Positions 20,415 through 29,284 of a DNA stretch of 64,000 nucleotides are shown piece by piece. Below the pieces are notes generated by a model. The model was not told where the DNA came from and made no database searches. It saw only the letters and a list, made by a program, of their open reading frames with translations. Origin of the DNA: VRUE01 sp963695835 (GTDB taxonomy: Bacteria > Actinomycetota > Thermoleophilia > Solirubrobacterales > 70-9); contig CAVOHR010000001.1 of assembly GCA_963695835.1 (NCBI GenBank), forward strand, positions 1,302,001 to 1,366,000, in the 5' to 3' direction. Positions within the stretch are counted from its first letter, which is position 1. Each line of letters starts with the position of its first letter. The position numbers were made by a program, and so were the translations under genes.

Positions 20415-21146
20415 TCAGTCACCGCGGTCGTAGCGGCCGCCGGCTCCGGGGAGAGGCTCGGGGCCGGTGGCCCGAAGGCCTTCGTACCGCTGGCCGGCAG
20501 ACCGATGGTCGAGTGGTCGATCGCCGCCCTGCGGGCGGCGGCCGGCGTGCGCTCGATCGTCGTCGCCTGCCCGCCCGGCCACGTGCACGAGCTGGGCGGC
20601 CACGACGTCGGCGTGGTCGAGGGCGGCGCCACCCGCTCCCGATCGGTCGCCAACGCCCTCGAGGCGGTCGGCACCGAGCTGGTCGCGATCCACGACGCGG
20701 CGCGGCCGCTGGTCACGCCGGAGCTGGTCGAGGGGGTGATCGCGACCCTGGCCGCCGACCCGGACGCCGACGGCGCGATAGCCGCCACGCCGGTCGTCGA
20801 CACGATCAAGCGGGCAGCATCGGCGACGGCCGAGCGCCCAGCTGACTCATCGCAGGATTTTGGGGTCTATAGCGCCCCCAATGCTGCGATCGAGGTGGCA
20901 GGGACCGTGGACCGCGGGCGGCTGTGGGCGGCGCAGACGCCGCAGGTGTTCCGGGTCGAGGCGCTGCGCCGCGCGCTGGAGGCCGATCCGGCTCAGGTCG
21001 AGGCCGCGACCGACGAGGCGATGCTGGTCGAGGCGGCGGGTGGCCGGGTGCTGATCCACCCGGCTCCGCCGGAGAACCTCAAGGTGACGACGCCGCTCGA
21101 TCTCAGGGTCGCCGAGTTCTTGCTGGCCGGTCGCGACCAGCAATAG
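20415..21146 (+). CDS. ispD: 2-C-methyl-D-erythritol 4-phosphate cytidylyltransferase (start codon not found)
   Basis: Conserved coding begins at about 20418: VTAVVAAAGSGERLGAGGPK, the nucleotidyltransferase AAGxGxRxG...PK signature, then FVPLAGRPMVEWSI, GGATRSRSVANAL, AIHDAARPLVTPEL, AAQTPQVFRVEALRRAL, TDEAMLVEAAG and NLKVTTPLDL. It makes CDP-ME from MEP and CTP. No ATG, GTG or TTG lies in frame between the signature and at least 20103. The first ATG (20505) would delete the catalytic signature. Translation may use a rare start, or a +1 shift from carD, whose stop is at 20399-20401. Confidence 0.85.
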   Translation, partial: SVTAVVAAAGSGERLGAGGPKAFVPLAGRPMVEWSIAALRAAAGVRSIVVACPPGHVHELGGHDVGVVEGGATRSRSVANALEAVGTELVAIHDAARPLVTPELVEGVIATLAADPDADGAIAATPVVDTIKRAASATAERPADSSQDFGVYSAPNAAIEVAGTVDRGRLWAAQTPQVFRVEALRRALEADPAQVEAATDEAMLVEAAGGRVLIHPAPPENLKVTTPLDLRVAEFLLAGRDQQ

Positions 21147-21149
21147 GCA

Positions 21150-21323
21150 TCACCTCAACAGGATCCAAACGAGCACCGCGGCGAAGGTCAGCTGGCCGAC
21201 GCCGAGGGCGGTGCCGAGGTTGATCGCTCCCAGCAGCGCGGCGACGGCCGTGCCGGCGATGAATGCGAGAAGCAGGATCACGAGCTGGCGGACCATCGGC
21301 CTGGGCAGTCTAGGAGCCGCCAT
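21150..21323 (-). CDS. Small two-helix membrane protein
   Basis: 57 aa from ATG 21323. A basic N-terminus (MAAPRLPRPMVRQ) is followed by two hydrophobic helices (LVILLLAFIAGTAVAALLG and GVGQLTFAAVLVWILLR). No family recognised. It is convergent with ispD, 3 bp apart, and divergent from the PHP gene. It is probably an inner-membrane accessory protein; coding status rests on composition and GC bias. Confidence 0.55.
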   Translation of the reverse strand: MAAPRLPRPMVRQLVILLLAFIAGTAVAALLGAINLGTALGVGQLTFAAVLVWILLR

Positions 21324-21426
21324 GGCGTCGCACCATTTGCCGCGGCGTATCCGTGGCCCGGGTTGCCAGCTAGTCTCAGCCTGCGCTGTGCCTTGTCCCT
21401 GCATGGCGGGGCAAGGGAACACCGGA

Positions 21427-22284
21427 ATGCTGACCGACTACCACCTGCACCTGCGCCCGGACGAGCCCGGCACGCCGCCGGAGCGCTACTTCACGGCCGA
21501 GAACGTCGAGCGATACCGCGAGGCGGCGGCCGCCGCCGGGGTCGAGGAGCTGGGCGTCTCCGAGCACGTCTACCGCTTCAGCCAGGGGCTGGAGATCTGG
21601 CGCCACCCCTTCTGGCGGGAACAGGCGCGCGACGACCTCGACGCCTACTGCGAGTTCGTCCGCGGCGCCGGGCTGAAGCTGGGCGTCGAGTGCGACTTCG
21701 TGCCGGGAGCCGAGGAGCGCACGGCGGCCCTGCTCGAGGCGCGCGACTTCGACTTCGTGGTCGGCTCGGTCCACTTCGTCGGCGAGGAGGCGGTCGACCA
21801 CGAGGGCTGGGACGTCTGGGAGGGCGACGGCGACGCCGACGAGATCTGGCGCCGCTACTTCGAGGCGCTCGCCGCGTGCGCCCGCTCCGGCCTCTTCGAC
21901 ATCCTCGCCCATCCCGACCTGGTCAAGGTCTGGGGGCGCGGCCGGCCGCAACCGCACCGCGACCCGCGCTTCTTCTACGAGCCGGCGGTGGAGGCGATCG
22001 CCGAAAGCGGGATCGCGGTCGAGCTCTCGACCGCCGGCCTGCGCAAGCCGGTCGGCGAGCTCTACCCGGCGCCCACCTTCGCCGCGCTCTGCGCCGGGGC
22101 CGGCGCCCCCTTCGCGCTCTCCTCCGATGCCCACCTGCCCGAGCAGGTCGGCTTCGCCTACGACCGCGCCGTAGAGCTGCTCGAGCGAATCGGCGTCAGG
22201 GAGATCTGCGTCTTCGAGGGGCGAAGCAGGCGGTTGGCGCCGGTCGGAGGCCGGGTAGGCGAGAATCGTGGGAGCGCGGAGTGA
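21427..22284 (+). CDS. PHP-domain phosphatase, histidinol-phosphatase (HisJ) family
   Basis: 285 aa from ATG 21427. PHP metal motifs: TDYHLHLRP (HxH), GVSEHVYRF, LGVECDFVPG (E), VGSVHFVG (H), DILAHPDLVKVWG (H) and LSSDAHLPEQVG (DxH). These would bind three metal ions for phosphoester hydrolysis. It may dephosphorylate histidinol phosphate, but no other his genes are nearby, so substrate is open. Its last codons lie in short repeat B. Confidence 0.85.
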   Translation: MLTDYHLHLRPDEPGTPPERYFTAENVERYREAAAAAGVEELGVSEHVYRFSQGLEIWRHPFWREQARDDLDAYCEFVRGAGLKLGVECDFVPGAEERTAALLEARDFDFVVGSVHFVGEEAVDHEGWDVWEGDGDADEIWRRYFEALAACARSGLFDILAHPDLVKVWGRGRPQPHRDPRFFYEPAVEAIAESGIAVELSTAGLRKPVGELYPAPTFAALCAGAGAPFALSSDAHLPEQVGFAYDRAVELLERIGVREICVFEGRSRRLAPVGGRVGENRGSAE

Positions 22285-22327
22285 GCGAGCATCCATGTCT
22301 GACTCCCTGCGAGTGAGCGAAGCGCGA
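22276..22327. repeat. Short interspersed repeat B, copy 2
   Basis: Matches 3447-3500 (GCGGAGTGAGCGAGCATCCA...GCGAAGCGCGA). It overlaps the TGA of the PHP gene and ends 11 bp before ispF. Confidence 0.6.
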
Positions 22328-22338
22328 TCATTGGCTCT

Positions 22339-22797
22339 ATGTCCCCGGTCGGGATCGGATACGACAGCCACCGCTTCGCCGACGATCGTCCGCTGATCCT
22401 CGGCGGGGTCGAGATCGAGCACCCGCGCGGCCTCGCCGGCCACTCCGACGCCGATGTGGTCGCCCACGCCACGATCGACGCCCTGCTCGGCGCCGCCGGG
22501 GAAGGCGACATCGGCACCCTCTTCCCCGACGACGAGGATCGCTGGCGCGACGCCGACTCGATCGACCTGCTGCGCACCGTCGTCGGCACGATCGGCGGCC
22601 GCATCGTCAACATCGATGCGACCGTTGTCTGCGAGGAGCCCCGCCTGTCCCCGTACCGCGGCGAGATGGAGCGGATCATCGCCGAGGCGACCTCGGCCCG
22701 GGTCAGCGTCAAGGCGACGAGCAACGAGGGCATGGGCTGGATCGGCCGCGGCGAGGGAATCGCCTGCATTGCTGTGGCTTCGGTGGAGAGCGAATAG
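22339..22797 (+). CDS. ispF: 2-C-methyl-D-erythritol 2,4-cyclodiphosphate synthase
   Basis: 152 aa. IspF motifs: GIGYDSHRFADDRPLILGGV (Asp and His for metal), GLAGHSDADVVAHATIDALLGA, GDIGTLFPDDE, VCEEPRLSPYRGEM and KATSNEGMGWIGRGEGIACIAV. It is a trimer cyclising CDP-ME2P. It acts two steps after IspD; the two genes are split here by the PHP and small membrane genes. Confidence 0.95.
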   Translation: MSPVGIGYDSHRFADDRPLILGGVEIEHPRGLAGHSDADVVAHATIDALLGAAGEGDIGTLFPDDEDRWRDADSIDLLRTVVGTIGGRIVNIDATVVCEEPRLSPYRGEMERIIAEATSARVSVKATSNEGMGWIGRGEGIACIAVASVESE

Positions 22798-22810
22798 GCT
22801 TCACGGCTCG

Positions 22811-24460
22811 ATGGCCAAGCTCGGATCGATCGCGGCGGCAGCGCGGCAGAAGGCCTCGGACAAAGCGTTCGAGGTGAAGGTGCTGCGCGAGGCCGGCATC
22901 CTCGGCCTGCACCGCCCCGACAAGTCCGTGAAGGTCGCCTCCGCCTTTCTGCGCTGGGGCGCCTCGCCGGCCCTCGGCAGCACGACCGCGGCGATCCACT
23001 ACCCGCACGAGACGGCGCTGATCGACGAGCGTGGCACGCTCACCTTCGAGCAGCTTCACCGCCGCTCCAACGCCCTCGCTCACGCCCTCGAGGCGAAGGG
23101 GATCGGCAACGGGGACGGGGTCGGGATCATGTGCCGCAATCACCGCGGCTTCATCGAGGCGACCCTCGCCGCCGCCAAGCTCGGCGCCGGCGCCCTCTAC
23201 CTGAACACGATGTTCGCCGGGCCGCAACTGACCGAGGTGACGCGCCGCGAGACTCCCAAGGCGCTGGTCTACGACGAGGAGTTCGCCGAGCTGCTCGGCG
23301 GGGTCGACGGCGGCGTGCAGCGGATCGTCGCCTGGACCGACGGCGGGACCGAGGAGCCGACGATCGACTCGCTGATCGCCTCCGCAGAGGACTCCGACCT
23401 GAAGCCGCCGCCCGACAAGCCGCGCTTCGTGATCCTCACCTCGGGCACGACCGGCACGCCGAAGGGGGCCCAGCGTTCCAGCCCCGACGGGCTGCTGGCG
23501 GTGGCGGCGCTGATCGACAGGATCCCCTTCCGCAGCCGCGAGACGATGATGATTGCCGCACCGCTCTTCCATTCGTGGGGCTTCTTCCACTTCATCATGG
23601 GCCTGCCGACCGCCTCGACGATCGTGCTGCGGCGCCGCTTCGATCCCGAGGGGACTCTGCGGGCGGTGCACGAGCACCGCGCCCAGGTGCTGGCGGTGGT
23701 GCCGGTGATGCTCCAGCGCATCCTGCGGCTTCCAGAGGAGACGCTCGCCTCCTACGACCTCTCCTCGCTGCGGATCACCTCGCTCTCGGGCTCGGCCCTT
23801 CCGGGCGAGCTGGCGATCGAGTGGATGGACCGCTTCGGCGACAGCGTCTACAACCTCTACGGCTCGACCGAGGTCGCCTACGCGACGGTCGCCACGCCGC
23901 AGGAACTGCGGGCCGCGCCCGGCACCGCCGGCAAGGCCCCGCGAGGCACGGTGGTGCGGCTCTACGACGAGACGGGCCGCGAGGTGCCGCAGGGCGAGGT
24001 CGGGCGGATCTTCGTCGGCAACGAGATGTCCTTCGAGGGCTACACCGGCGGCGGCGGCAAGGAGGCCATCGACGGATTGCTCTCCAGCGGCGACGTCGGC
24101 CACCTCGACTCTGCCGGGCGCCTCTTCGTCGACGGCCGCGACGACGAGATGATCGTCTCCGGCGGGGAGAACGTCTTCCCGCGCGAGGTCGAGGACCTGC
24201 TCGCCGATCACGATGCGGTGGTCGAGGTGGCGGTGATCGGCGTCGAGGACGAGGAGTACGGGCAGCGGCTGAAGGCGTTCGTCGTCGCGGCGGCTGAAGC
24301 CGAGGTCTCCGCCGAAGACCTGAAGTCCCACGTGAAGACGCATCTCGCCGCCTACAAGGCGCCGCGCGAGGTCGAGTTCGTGGACGAGCTGCCGCGCAAC
24401 GCGACGGGAAAGATCCTCAAGAAGGACCTTCACGCGCGTGAGACCGAGAAGTCCGCGTAG
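22811..24460 (+). CDS. AMP-forming acyl-CoA synthetase (FadD-like)
   Basis: 549 aa from ATG 22811. ANL superfamily: ATP loop VILTSGTTGTPKGAQR (~215-230), LYGSTEVAYA (A5), SSGDVGHLDSAGRLFVDGRDDEMIVSGGENVFP (A7-A8 hinge, cut over several motifs), and a catalytic Lys near the end in RNATGKILKKDL (A10). The N-terminal ~45 residues are basic and helical. It activates a fatty or other carboxylic acid as an acyl-AMP and then a CoA ester; chain length cannot be read. Confidence 0.9.
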   Translation: MAKLGSIAAAARQKASDKAFEVKVLREAGILGLHRPDKSVKVASAFLRWGASPALGSTTAAIHYPHETALIDERGTLTFEQLHRRSNALAHALEAKGIGNGDGVGIMCRNHRGFIEATLAAAKLGAGALYLNTMFAGPQLTEVTRRETPKALVYDEEFAELLGGVDGGVQRIVAWTDGGTEEPTIDSLIASAEDSDLKPPPDKPRFVILTSGTTGTPKGAQRSSPDGLLAVAALIDRIPFRSRETMMIAAPLFHSWGFFHFIMGLPTASTIVLRRRFDPEGTLRAVHEHRAQVLAVVPVMLQRILRLPEETLASYDLSSLRITSLSGSALPGELAIEWMDRFGDSVYNLYGSTEVAYATVATPQELRAAPGTAGKAPRGTVVRLYDETGREVPQGEVGRIFVGNEMSFEGYTGGGGKEAIDGLLSSGDVGHLDSAGRLFVDGRDDEMIVSGGENVFPREVEDLLADHDAVVEVAVIGVEDEEYGQRLKAFVVAAAEAEVSAEDLKSHVKTHLAAYKAPREVEFVDELPRNATGKILKKDLHARETEKSA

Positions 24461-24551
24461 ACGACCGGCCGCAGTCCACTTCCTTGCTAATTGCGGAATT
24501 TGATCTGGTGTGGACAGCCCGGCCTCCGGACCGGGTAGTAGGTTGCTCGGG

Positions 24552-25442
24552 ATGGGTGAGCCCGCAGTCAAGCTGGACTCGGTAGCCGAGGCGACTGAAG
24601 AGATCCATGGGGTGGCCGCGCAGGCCCTCGAGTGGGTGCGGACGAGCGAGTCGCGGGTGGCCGAGGCGGTCGAGGCGGCCGCCGACGCCGAGAAGCGCGC
24701 CGAGAGGAGCCGCGCCGAGGTAAAGGAGCGGGCGCTGGCGGCGCTGCGCAAGCTGAGCGAGGAGGGTCGCGAGCGGATCGCCGCCGAACGGGCCAGGCGG
24801 TGCGAGGCCGAGGTCCGCGCCGCCCGCGCCGAGGACGGAAAGCTGCGCGCCGAGCAGGCCTTCGAGCGGGCGCAGAGGCGTGCCGAGGCCGACCGCGAGG
24901 CGCTGACCACGCAGATGGCCGCCAACAAGGCGGAGGCCGCCCAGGCGCTCGAAGCGGCGGTCAAGCGGACCGAAGAGCGGGCTTCGCAACGCACCCGCGA
25001 GGTGCTCGAGAAGGCGCAGGAGGAGGCCGACCGCCGGGTCGCCGCCGCCGAGCAGCGCGCCGCCGAGGCCGAGGCCGGGGCGGCCGAGGCGCACGAGATC
25101 GCGGTGCGGCTCGAGGCGGAGATCGAGGAGCGGGTGATGCAGGGCACCGAGGACGTCCGCCGCGAGGCCGAGGAGCGGGTGCGCAGCCTGGTCGAGAGGG
25201 TCGAAGGGGAGGCCGAGGAGAAGGCGCGGGTGCGGGCCGAGGAGCAGCTGAAGGCCGAGTCGGAGCGGATCCGCGGGCAAGCGGAGCAGCGCGAGGAGCG
25301 GTTGCGGCGCGCCGCCGAGGACGAGATCAAGGCCAGCGCCAAGCGGGCGCGGCGCGAGGTGCTGGCGGTGGCCGACGAGACGGCGCCCGAGTGGGCGCGT
25401 ACTGAGGCTTCGGCCTCCGGGGCTGGGTACAGAACGTTCTAG
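24552..25442 (+). CDS. Long coiled-coil protein
   Basis: 296 aa from ATG 24552. Residues ~25-280 are an almost unbroken Ala/Glu/Arg helix with heptads (RAEADREALTTQMAANKAEA, RVEGEAEEKARVRAEEQLK), predicting a rod ~35 nm long. There is no membrane segment or enzyme motif. Similar low-complexity coiled coils act as scaffolds, for example DivIVA-like or SMC-like proteins, but no family assignment is justified. It lies between the acyl-CoA synthetase and cysS. Confidence 0.6.
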   Translation: MGEPAVKLDSVAEATEEIHGVAAQALEWVRTSESRVAEAVEAAADAEKRAERSRAEVKERALAALRKLSEEGRERIAAERARRCEAEVRAARAEDGKLRAEQAFERAQRRAEADREALTTQMAANKAEAAQALEAAVKRTEERASQRTREVLEKAQEEADRRVAAAEQRAAEAEAGAAEAHEIAVRLEAEIEERVMQGTEDVRREAEERVRSLVERVEGEAEEKARVRAEEQLKAESERIRGQAEQREERLRRAAEDEIKASAKRARREVLAVADETAPEWARTEASASGAGYRTF

Positions 25443-25488
25443 CGGGGGCGGGAACGGCACCCGACTCCCGCCACTAGCATCCGAGCCC

Positions 25489-26922
25489 ATGCGAGAGGTG
25501 CGGATCAAGGACACGCTGAAGGGGGAGCTGGTCGCCCTGGACCCGGGGGCTGAGGTTGGGATCTATGCGTGCGGGCCTACCGTCTACAGCCGGATTCACA
25601 TCGGGAATGCCCGGCCGTTCGTGGTGTTCTCGCTGCTTGCTCGGTTTCTGAAGTCGGAGGGGTACGGAGCGAAGCTGGTCATCAACGTCACCGATATCAA
25701 CGACAAGATCTACGACGCTGCCAAAGCCGCCTCAGAGCCATCGGAGGAGTTTGCGCGGCGAATGACCGCCGCCTATTTCGAGGACACCGGTCGGTTGGGG
25801 CTGGGGCGGCCCGATGCGGAGCCGCTGGCCACTGAGACGATCGCCGGGATCGTCGGGTTGATCTCGGACCTGGTGGATTCGGGCCACGCCTATGAGTCCG
25901 GTGGTGATGTCTACTTTCGTGTTCAGAGCTTCGAGGGTTATGGAAAGCTCTCGAACAGGTGCACGGAGGACATGGACCAGGGCGAGGAGGCCGGGTCGGA
26001 GTCGCTCAAGGAGAGCCCGCTCGATTTCGCTCTCTGGAAGGCGCACAAGGAGGGCGAGGACTCGTCCTGGGACTCTCCCTGGGGGCCGGGCCGGCCCGGC
26101 TGGCACATCGAGTGCTCCGCCATGGCGGAGGCCGAGCTGGGACCCTCGTTTGCGATCCACGGCGGGGGGTCGGATCTGGTCTTTCCCCATCACGAGAACG
26201 AGATCGCCCAGTCGGAGGCGGCCGGGCGGCCTTTCGCCCGGGTCTGGATGCACAACGGCATGATCGAGACCGACACGGCGAAGATGTCGAAGTCGGAGGG
26301 CAACATATTCCAGCTCTCCGAGGCGCTCGACCGCTACGGTCGCGAGGCGGTCGTCGCGTACCTGATCTCCGGCCACTACCGGCAGCCGCTGGCTTTTGGG
26401 CCCGAGCAGATGGAACAGGCTGTGGCGCGCGTCAAGAGGCTTCGGAATTTCTTTCGGGAACACCCGGTTGGGGAGGCCGGGGGGGCCTCGTCGGAGCAAC
26501 AGCGGGGAGGCTCCGCCGAGACCCCCCCGGCCTCCCGCATCGAGGCGTTTCGCGGAGCTCTTGCCGATGACTTCAACACGCCGCGGGCGATGGCCCAGGT
26601 GTCGGAGCTGGTCGCAGAAGCAAATCGGGAAGAGATCCCAGGAGCGCCCGAGGCGGTCAAGGAGATGCTTGAGATTCTCGGGCTCGGCTCGCTTGCAATC
26701 GAGAAAGTCGTCGATCTTGAAGCGACCCTCACAGGCGGAGGCGAGGTCAACGCGCAGTTAGAAGCGTTTTCACGCCGCGCAGAGGAGCTCCTGGCAGAGC
26801 GAGAGAAGGCAAGGGCCGCACGCGACTTTGAGCGGGCTGACGCGATCCGCGACGAGCTCGCCGAGCTTGGGTGGGAGGTGCGGGACTCGGCCGAGGGCGC
26901 GAAGCTCGTGCCCAAGGCTTGA
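25489..26922 (+). CDS. cysS: Cysteinyl-tRNA synthetase
   Basis: 477 aa. Class I: ACGPTVYSRIHIGNARPF with HIGN (37-40), a zinc ligand set (C28, C at WHIECSAMAE, H in HGGGSDLVFPHHENE) and KMSKS (265-269). GHYRQPLAF and DDFNTPRAMAQV introduce the anticodon domain. Between residues ~327 and 350 there is an extra Gly/Ser/Pro-rich segment encoded by a DNA palindrome (26471-26536). The stop overlaps the rlmB start (TGATG). Confidence 0.96.
   Translation: MREVRIKDTLKGELVALDPGAEVGIYACGPTVYSRIHIGNARPFVVFSLLARFLKSEGYGAKLVINVTDINDKIYDAAKAASEPSEEFARRMTAAYFEDTGRLGLGRPDAEPLATETIAGIVGLISDLVDSGHAYESGGDVYFRVQSFEGYGKLSNRCTEDMDQGEEAGSESLKESPLDFALWKAHKEGEDSSWDSPWGPGRPGWHIECSAMAEAELGPSFAIHGGGSDLVFPHHENEIAQSEAAGRPFARVWMHNGMIETDTAKMSKSEGNIFQLSEALDRYGREAVVAYLISGHYRQPLAFGPEQMEQAVARVKRLRNFFREHPVGEAGGASSEQQRGGSAETPPASRIEAFRGALADDFNTPRAMAQVSELVAEANREEIPGAPEAVKEMLEILGLGSLAIEKVVDLEATLTGGGEVNAQLEAFSRRAEELLAEREKARAARDFERADAIRDELAELGWEVRDSAEGAKLVPKA
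26471..26536. repeat. Palindromic element inside cysS
   Basis: Arms GGGAGGCCGGGGGGGCCTCG (26471-26490) and CGAGACCCCCCCGGCCTCCC (26517-26536) pair over 20 bp with one G-U. An inner CGGAGC/GCTCCG stem is nested in the loop. The element is in frame and encodes about 22 residues in the linker between the catalytic and anticodon-binding domains. Confidence 0.7.
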
Positions 26923-27572
26923 TGGCCACGCAGACCATCTACGGCCGGCGGCCGGTCGAGGAGGCCGAGCGGGGGAGGCGCCGGGTCCATCGCATCTGGC
27001 GGACGCCCGATACGCCAGCCGAGGAGCTGGAGCGGCTCTGCGGCTCGCCCGATCATCAGGGTGTGGTCGCCGAGGTCGATCCCTATCCGTACGCCGATCC
27101 GAACGCTCTGCTGCGGCGTGAGGAGGCGCTGATCCTCGCGCTCGACCAGGTCCAGGACCCGCGCAACCTCGGGGCGATCTTCCGCTCGGCCGAGTTCGCC
27201 GGCGCCGCCGGGGTGGTCATCCCCGAACGGCGCTCGGCGGAGGTGACGGCCGTTGCCTGCAAGGCGTCGGCGGGAGCGGTCGAGCACCTCGACGTCGCCC
27301 GGGTCCGCAATCTCGCCGACTGGCTCGGCGAGGCGAAGCGGGCCGGCTTCTGGATCTGGGGCGCCGACGCCGAGGCGGAGCAGATGCCCTGGCAGGTGGA
27401 CCTGAGCGGCCCTACGGTGCTCGTCCTCGGCGGTGAGGGCAAGGGCATCCGCCCGCGGGTCGCCTCGGCCTGCGACGGGCTGATCGCCCTGCCGCGCCGC
27501 GGCCGGGTCGGGTCGCTGAACGTCTCGGCGGCGGCGACCGCGCTGCTGTTCGAGGCGCTCAGGCAGCGCTAG
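26922..27572 (+). CDS. rlmB: 23S rRNA (guanosine-2'-O-)-methyltransferase RlmB-type (TrmH family)
   Basis: 216 aa from ATG 26922. The SPOUT/TrmH knot signatures are LDQVQDPRNLGAIFRSAEFAG (motif 1, catalytic Arg), LVLGGEGKGIRP (motif 2) and LPRRGRVGSLNVSAAATALLFE (motif 3, SAM-binding knot). The N-terminal substrate-binding L30e-like domain is present but short (YGRRPVEEA...). It methylates a ribose in 23S rRNA. cysS-rlmB is a conserved actinobacterial pair. Confidence 0.92.
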   Translation: MATQTIYGRRPVEEAERGRRRVHRIWRTPDTPAEELERLCGSPDHQGVVAEVDPYPYADPNALLRREEALILALDQVQDPRNLGAIFRSAEFAGAAGVVIPERRSAEVTAVACKASAGAVEHLDVARVRNLADWLGEAKRAGFWIWGADAEAEQMPWQVDLSGPTVLVLGGEGKGIRPRVASACDGLIALPRRGRVGSLNVSAAATALLFEALRQR

Positions 27573-27609
27573 CAACTGCAACGGCGGTTGCACGAACCTC
27601 GGTTCGGGG

Positions 27610-27638
27610 TTGACAGAACTCCGCCGGGCGGTCAGACT
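27610..27638 (+). promoter_or_regulatory. Candidate sigH promoter
   Basis: TTGACA (27610-27615), 17-bp spacer, CAGACT (27633-27638). It leaves a ~115-nt leader before sigH. The leader ends in a strong AAAAGGAGAAGG ribosome binding site. Confidence 0.45.
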
Positions 27639-27752
27639 ACCGCGCCAACAAGGGTGAACCTCAGCTTGAGTCTGAGGAAGCCCGGTCAATAGGGGCGCCT
27701 CAGGGGAGGTATACGGCGCCACGACCCTTCATCTCGAAAAGGAGAAGGATCT

Positions 27753-28463
27753 GTGGCTCTATCTACGCCTACGCAGGAATTTCGGCTCCCGACCGGGCGC
27801 CTCAACGGCTCCACCCGCCCGTTCGAAAGTAACCCTCAACCTGAGCTTGATGATCACTACCTGGTCGCGCTCGCCAAGGATGGGCGGGCCGACGCCTACG
27901 ATGCGATCGTCAAGCGCTACCGCGGCTTCGTCCGTCTCAAGGCCTCCTCCTACTTCCTGCTCGGCGGGGAGAGCGACGACCTGATCCAGGAAGGGCTGCT
28001 CGGCCTCTACAAGGCGATCCGCGACTACCGCAGCGACCGCGAGTCGAGCTTTCGCAGCTTCGCCGAGCTCTGCATAACCCGGCAGATCATCACCGCGGTG
28101 AAGACCGCGACCCGCAACAAGCACACGCCGCTCAACCAGTACGTCTCGTTCAGCCAGACGCCGGCCGCGGCGGGCGACTCCGACACCACCCTCGACGAGG
28201 TCCTGCCCGGGCCCTCGGTCTCCGACCCGGTCAACCAGGTGATCGCGACCGAGGAGCTGGCGAGCCTCGTCTCCTGCCTCTCCGGCACCTCGGGGGTGCT
28301 CTCGGATCTCGAGAGCCGGGTTCTCTCGCTCTACCTCGACGGCCACTCCTACGAAGCGACCGCCGAGCGGCTCGAGTGCGACACGAAGACCGTCGACAAC
28401 GCCCTGCAGCGCGTCAAGCGCAAGGTGGCGACCCACCTCGACTCCCGCGAGGCGCCGGCCTGA
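27753..28463 (+). CDS. sigH: RNA polymerase sigma factor, SigH (Spo0H-like) family
   Basis: 236 aa from GTG 27753, SD AAAAGGAGAAGG. Region 2: DAIVKRYRGFVRLKASSYFL, GGESDDLIQEGLLGLYKAIR and SFRSFAELCITRQIITAVKT. Region 4: LSDLESRVLSLYLDGHSYEA and LECDTKTVDNALQRVKRKV. These match sigma-H of Bacillus rather than ECF factors. Repeat A copy 4 starts on its stop codon and is interrupted by the IS1595 element, so the insertion lies just downstream and leaves sigH intact. Confidence 0.9.
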   Translation: MALSTPTQEFRLPTGRLNGSTRPFESNPQPELDDHYLVALAKDGRADAYDAIVKRYRGFVRLKASSYFLLGGESDDLIQEGLLGLYKAIRDYRSDRESSFRSFAELCITRQIITAVKTATRNKHTPLNQYVSFSQTPAAAGDSDTTLDEVLPGPSVSDPVNQVIATEELASLVSCLSGTSGVLSDLESRVLSLYLDGHSYEATAERLECDTKTVDNALQRVKRKVATHLDSREAPA

Positions 28464-28545
28464 GGCCCGATCCCGGTAGGGGTTTCGCTTAACTTTTTCC
28501 GAAGACAGGTTGCGGCTGTCCATCGGCGTCGCCGCGGAAAAAGTA
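28460..28545 (+). repeat. Structured repeat A, copy 4, left part
   Basis: CTGAGGCCCGATCCCGGTAG, then TTCGCTTAACTTTTTCCGA, GACAG-GTTGCGG-CTGTC and GCCGCGGAAAAAGTA. The right half continues at 32565 after the mobile element. The stop codon of sigH lies in the left arm. Confidence 0.85.
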
Positions 28546-28742
28546 GGCCACTACTAGGTGGTCGCGACACGTACCTTTCTCGCCCTCTTCCGGCCTCCAG
28601 GGATCGCGCTTAGGGGGCAGGGGACCAGCCCATACCGCCGAAGTCCCCGGTAGTATCCCTGCTACGACATAGCCGAGAGAGGCGACGCGCTGGCCTAGCG
28701 CGCCGCTGTTCAGGACAGAACCGAAGGAGGCCACCCCCACCC

Positions 28743-29243
28743 CTAGTGGGGAGCCGTATCCGTCCCTATCTCTCGATCCTCTCCCGTTGCGGCTCCGACC
28801 GCGTTGGGAGAAGCTTGGATGGCCTGCCCGGAGCCATTTGCGGCAGCGGGAGGCTGTTCAGGCGCTCGGGGATTCACGTACGAGTCTCCCTCGCGGCCGA
28901 ATCGCCCGTCCGTCACCAGGCGACGAAGATGTTGGCGCAAGCTCTCGGCAGCCATTTCGATGCCTTGCGCGTTCATGGCGGCCAGCGCTTCCGGAGCCTT
29001 GAAGCGGCTCCCTACGCCGTCGCTTACGATCTGGAAGACCTGCTCGCGCGTGACGCGCCCGCTGCCTCCCGATCCGGTGCGCCGTGCCCTGCGCGTGATC
29101 GCCTGTTCGACAAGGCGCTCCTCAAAGGCGAGACCCTCGTCTTCCTCCTGTAGACGCGCGCGCTTCTGCTTGATGCCAGACAGCATTTCCTGAAGCTGGT
29201 CCTCCGGGCGGTCTGCAAGGTATGAGGCAAGGGTCTTGCTCAT
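28743..29243 (-). CDS. Winged-helix-like passenger protein
   Basis: 166 aa from ATG 29243 (a GTG at 29255 would add 4 residues). The N-terminal half is a charged helix (MLSGIKQKRARLQEEDEGLA). The middle resembles a winged helix (RVTREQVFQIVSDGVGS, AESLRQHLRRLVTDGRFGRE). The C-terminus is a disordered Pro/Ala tail. It is divergent from the transposase. It may be a regulator of the element; family not recognised. Confidence 0.55.
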   Translation of the reverse strand: MSKTLASYLADRPEDQLQEMLSGIKQKRARLQEEDEGLAFEERLVEQAITRRARRTGSGGSGRVTREQVFQIVSDGVGSRFKAPEALAAMNAQGIEMAAESLRQHLRRLVTDGRFGREGDSYVNPRAPEQPPAAANGSGQAIQASPNAVGAATGEDREIGTDTAPH

Positions 29244-29284
29244 TGGTGGACCCACTATATCGCGTCTCTGCGGACAGCATGTTT

